A stretch of DNA of 64,000 nt, from positions 5,208,001 to 5,272,000 of the forward strand of contig NZ_CP087203.1 of assembly GCF_026016325.1 (NCBI RefSeq), given 5' to 3'. A program made the translations under genes and the position numbers. Shown piece after piece: positions 62,264-64,000 of the stretch (its first letter is position 1; every line of letters begins with the position of its first letter). The DNA is from Pseudomonas sp. B21-056 (GTDB lineage Bacteria; Pseudomonadota; Gammaproteobacteria; Pseudomonadales; Pseudomonadaceae). The notes below the pieces were generated by a model. The model had not been told where the DNA came from. It made no database searches and saw only the letters and a program-made list of their open reading frames with translations.

Positions 62264-64000
62264 TTAGAAGGTCACGCCGACGCTGAGCGCCAGGAAGTCG
62301 CGGTCGTCCACGGTGGTGTACTTGCCGTCGAAGAAGTTGGTGTATGCCAGGCTCGCGTTGTAGGTGTTCTGATATTCGGCATCGATGCCCAGGCTCACAG
62401 CTTTACGTCCCTCTTCGAAGTTGCCGCCTGGACCAGGCGAGTAACCACTGACGTCATGAGACCAGGCGACGTTGGGCTTGAGGTTCACCCCAGCGAAAAC
62501 ATCGTTGTAATCCCAGATAGCCCGGGCGCGGTAGCCCCAGGAATTGGCGGTAGTGAAACCGTCGTTTTCGCAATAACGACTAACGTTGTTCTGCGCGCCG
62601 CCTGCCAGGGTGGAAGTGTTCAATGTCGCACACTGCCCATTTGGCAGCGGACCGGGACCATAACTCGGATCGCGGCCGTAACGCGCCTTCGATGTGCTCT
62701 CCAGACCGCCGACATGAGTAAAGCCAACCTCGCCTACCAAGGTTAGCCGTTCAGCCCCCATGACCTGGTCAAAGAAGTGGGTCAACGTGGTCTGCAGTTG
62801 GGTTACTTCTTTGCGGCGATACCCTTGTTGATCCTGCCCAGGCTGCCCTTGAAGTACAGAAACATTGGGATTCAGTGGCGTCAGGCCGGAAAAGAGAATG
62901 TCAGTGGTGTTGAGTTGAACCGGTGCATTTGGCCGGTAGCTGACTTCACCACTCCACGCGGTACCTGTAGGTAATGTAGTGGAGAAGCTCAGGCCATACA
63001 GACGGATATCTTCAGGGTACTCAACGTAGTAGCTGGAATTACCCGCCACCACCATGGGCAGCAAGGTCGGAGCCAGACCAACCGCGACACCAGGCGGAAT
63101 ACCAGCACCGATCAGCGAACCCACCAATGTCGCCGGGTTATAAGCGCTCGCCGGCGCTCCATGACCACTAAAAATCGGAGCACGGCTATGGTAGTTCATG
63201 AAGTAAGCGCCAAACTCGGTGTCCAGCGGATCGAACATGTACTTGAATGACACGCCAAATTGGCCGCTGTCACGGGCATCACGGTCAGGGCCACGGCGCA
63301 CCAGCGCACCTTCCTCATTGATGTTCACACCCAACGCATTCAACGTCGGCATAACTGACGCAGGAATCGCAGAAGCACTCCTCAGCACCCGCAGATTATC
63401 CGTACATCCATCCGCAATCACATCCGGCTGAGAAAAGAACGTCCCGCAGTTATCGACAACGGTCTGGTCCCACTCCAACTGATAGAACGCCTCGGCCGAC
63501 AGGTTATCGGTCAGGCTCTGGGACACATAGAACATGTTGACCGGGATCAGGCCTTCCTTGATCTCGGCACCGGGGCGACGGAATGCGGACACATCGACCG
63601 GGTTGATGGAGTTGATGCCGCCCTGGATGAAGGTACTTTCACCCCAACTGACGACCTGCTTGCCCAAACGAACGGAGCCCGGCTGATCGGCAATGGCGTA
63701 GTTGTGATAAACGAAGGCGTCGAGAATCTGCCCGCCGGAAGACTTGGCGCCTTCCTTGCGATTGCTGTCGCTGATGTCCTTGAACAGACGGTTCTCGTCC
63801 TTGAGTTCGAAGTCGTACCAATACTTGCCCCGCACAAACACACCGGTATCGCCGTACTTCAATTCCAGGTCATGAATACCCTTGAAGATCTTCGAGAAGG
63901 TTTCCCCGCGCTTGAAGTTCAGGTGGCCGTCATCGGAGGTCTGGGACAGGCCCCTGCCACCGTTGTTGACACCGATCAGGTCCTTGTTGGCATTGGCCGT
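62264..64000 (-). CDS. DUF1302 outer-membrane beta-barrel protein (5' end beyond window)
   Basis: The frame is open to the right edge, giving ~578 residues; the signal peptide and first residues are missing. The N-terminal visible part reads NKDLIGVNNGGRGLSQTSDD then GHLNFKRGETFSKIFKGIHD, typical of DUF1302. The rest is aromatic-rich alternating strands ending in a C-terminal Phe (LALSVGVTF), the outer-membrane barrel assembly signal. Methionines inside the visible part (for example near 63862) are not the start. Upstream member of the DUF1302-DUF1329 operon. Confidence 0.92.
   Translation of the reverse strand, partial: TANANKDLIGVNNGGRGLSQTSDDGHLNFKRGETFSKIFKGIHDLELKYGDTGVFVRGKYWYDFELKDENRLFKDISDSNRKEGAKSSGGQILDAFVYHNYAIADQPGSVRLGKQVVSWGESTFIQGGINSINPVDVSAFRRPGAEIKEGLIPVNMFYVSQSLTDNLSAEAFYQLEWDQTVVDNCGTFFSQPDVIADGCTDNLRVLRSASAIPASVMPTLNALGVNINEEGALVRRGPDRDARDSGQFGVSFKYMFDPLDTEFGAYFMNYHSRAPIFSGHGAPASAYNPATLVGSLIGAGIPPGVAVGLAPTLLPMVVAGNSSYYVEYPEDIRLYGLSFSTTLPTGTAWSGEVSYRPNAPVQLNTTDILFSGLTPLNPNVSVLQGQPGQDQQGYRRKEVTQLQTTLTHFFDQVMGAERLTLVGEVGFTHVGGLESTSKARYGRDPSYGPGPLPNGQCATLNTSTLAGGAQNNVSRYCENDGFTTANSWGYRARAIWDYNDVFAGVNLKPNVAWSHDVSGYSPGPGGNFEEGRKAVSLGIDAEYQNTYNASLAYTNFFDGKYTTVDDRDFLALSVGVTF

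Overview
The window reads as chromosome of a fluorescent-group Pseudomonas. The evidence is the high GC content, the Pseudomonas-type REP repeats (core GCGAGCAGGCTCGCTCCCAC) scattered between genes, the long TrpRS form, and a gene order from lpxC to zapG that matches what I recall of the P. aeruginosa PA4406-PA4441 region. No tRNA, rRNA, CRISPR array, integrase or intact insertion sequence was seen.

Left part (1-19.7 kb) is accessory and regulatory. It holds the 3' end of an algA-type gene, a convergent orphan TccC-like RHS toxin gene with a variable C-terminal tip, a small membrane protein and a short-chain dehydrogenase. Next is a four-gene aromatic-acid-type efflux operon (outer-membrane factor, FUSC pump, DUF1656, HlyD adaptor) with a divergent LysR regulator. 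A self-contained operon follows: RND adaptor, RND pump, response regulator and sensor kinase, preceded by a CusR/CopR-like palindrome. A membrane diguanylate cyclase ends this part.

Middle part (19.7-37.7 kb) is the complete division and cell-wall (dcw) cluster on the minus strand: mraZ-rsmH-ftsL-ftsI-murE-murF-mraY-murD-ftsW-murG-murC-ddlB-ftsQ-ftsA-ftsZ-lpxC. It has many start/stop overlaps. In front of it is a sigma70-type promoter whose start region carries three AGTGG boxes at 10-bp spacing, the expected MraZ operator. RNase P RNA (rnpB) and rsmI follow upstream, then the divergent envelope operon lpoA-yraN-gmhA-dolP.

A gene-poor patch (43.0-44.5 kb) contains a ~368-bp inverted repeat. 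Its arms flank a structured leader RNA candidate and the broken 3' end of a DUF6124-like gene. Core genes resume with sspB-sspA, the cytochrome bc1 operon (petA-petB-petC) and rplM-rpsI.

The right part (49.6-64 kb) has tas, an acyl-CoA dehydrogenase divergent from a GlxA-type regulator, zapE, trpS, an alpha/beta hydrolase, zapG and ogt. It ends with a LuxR-type ATPase regulator next to DUF1329 and DUF1302 outer-envelope genes; the last runs off the window. The items I rate most worth a second look are the orphan TccC-like toxin tip and the inverted-repeat island with its RNA element.
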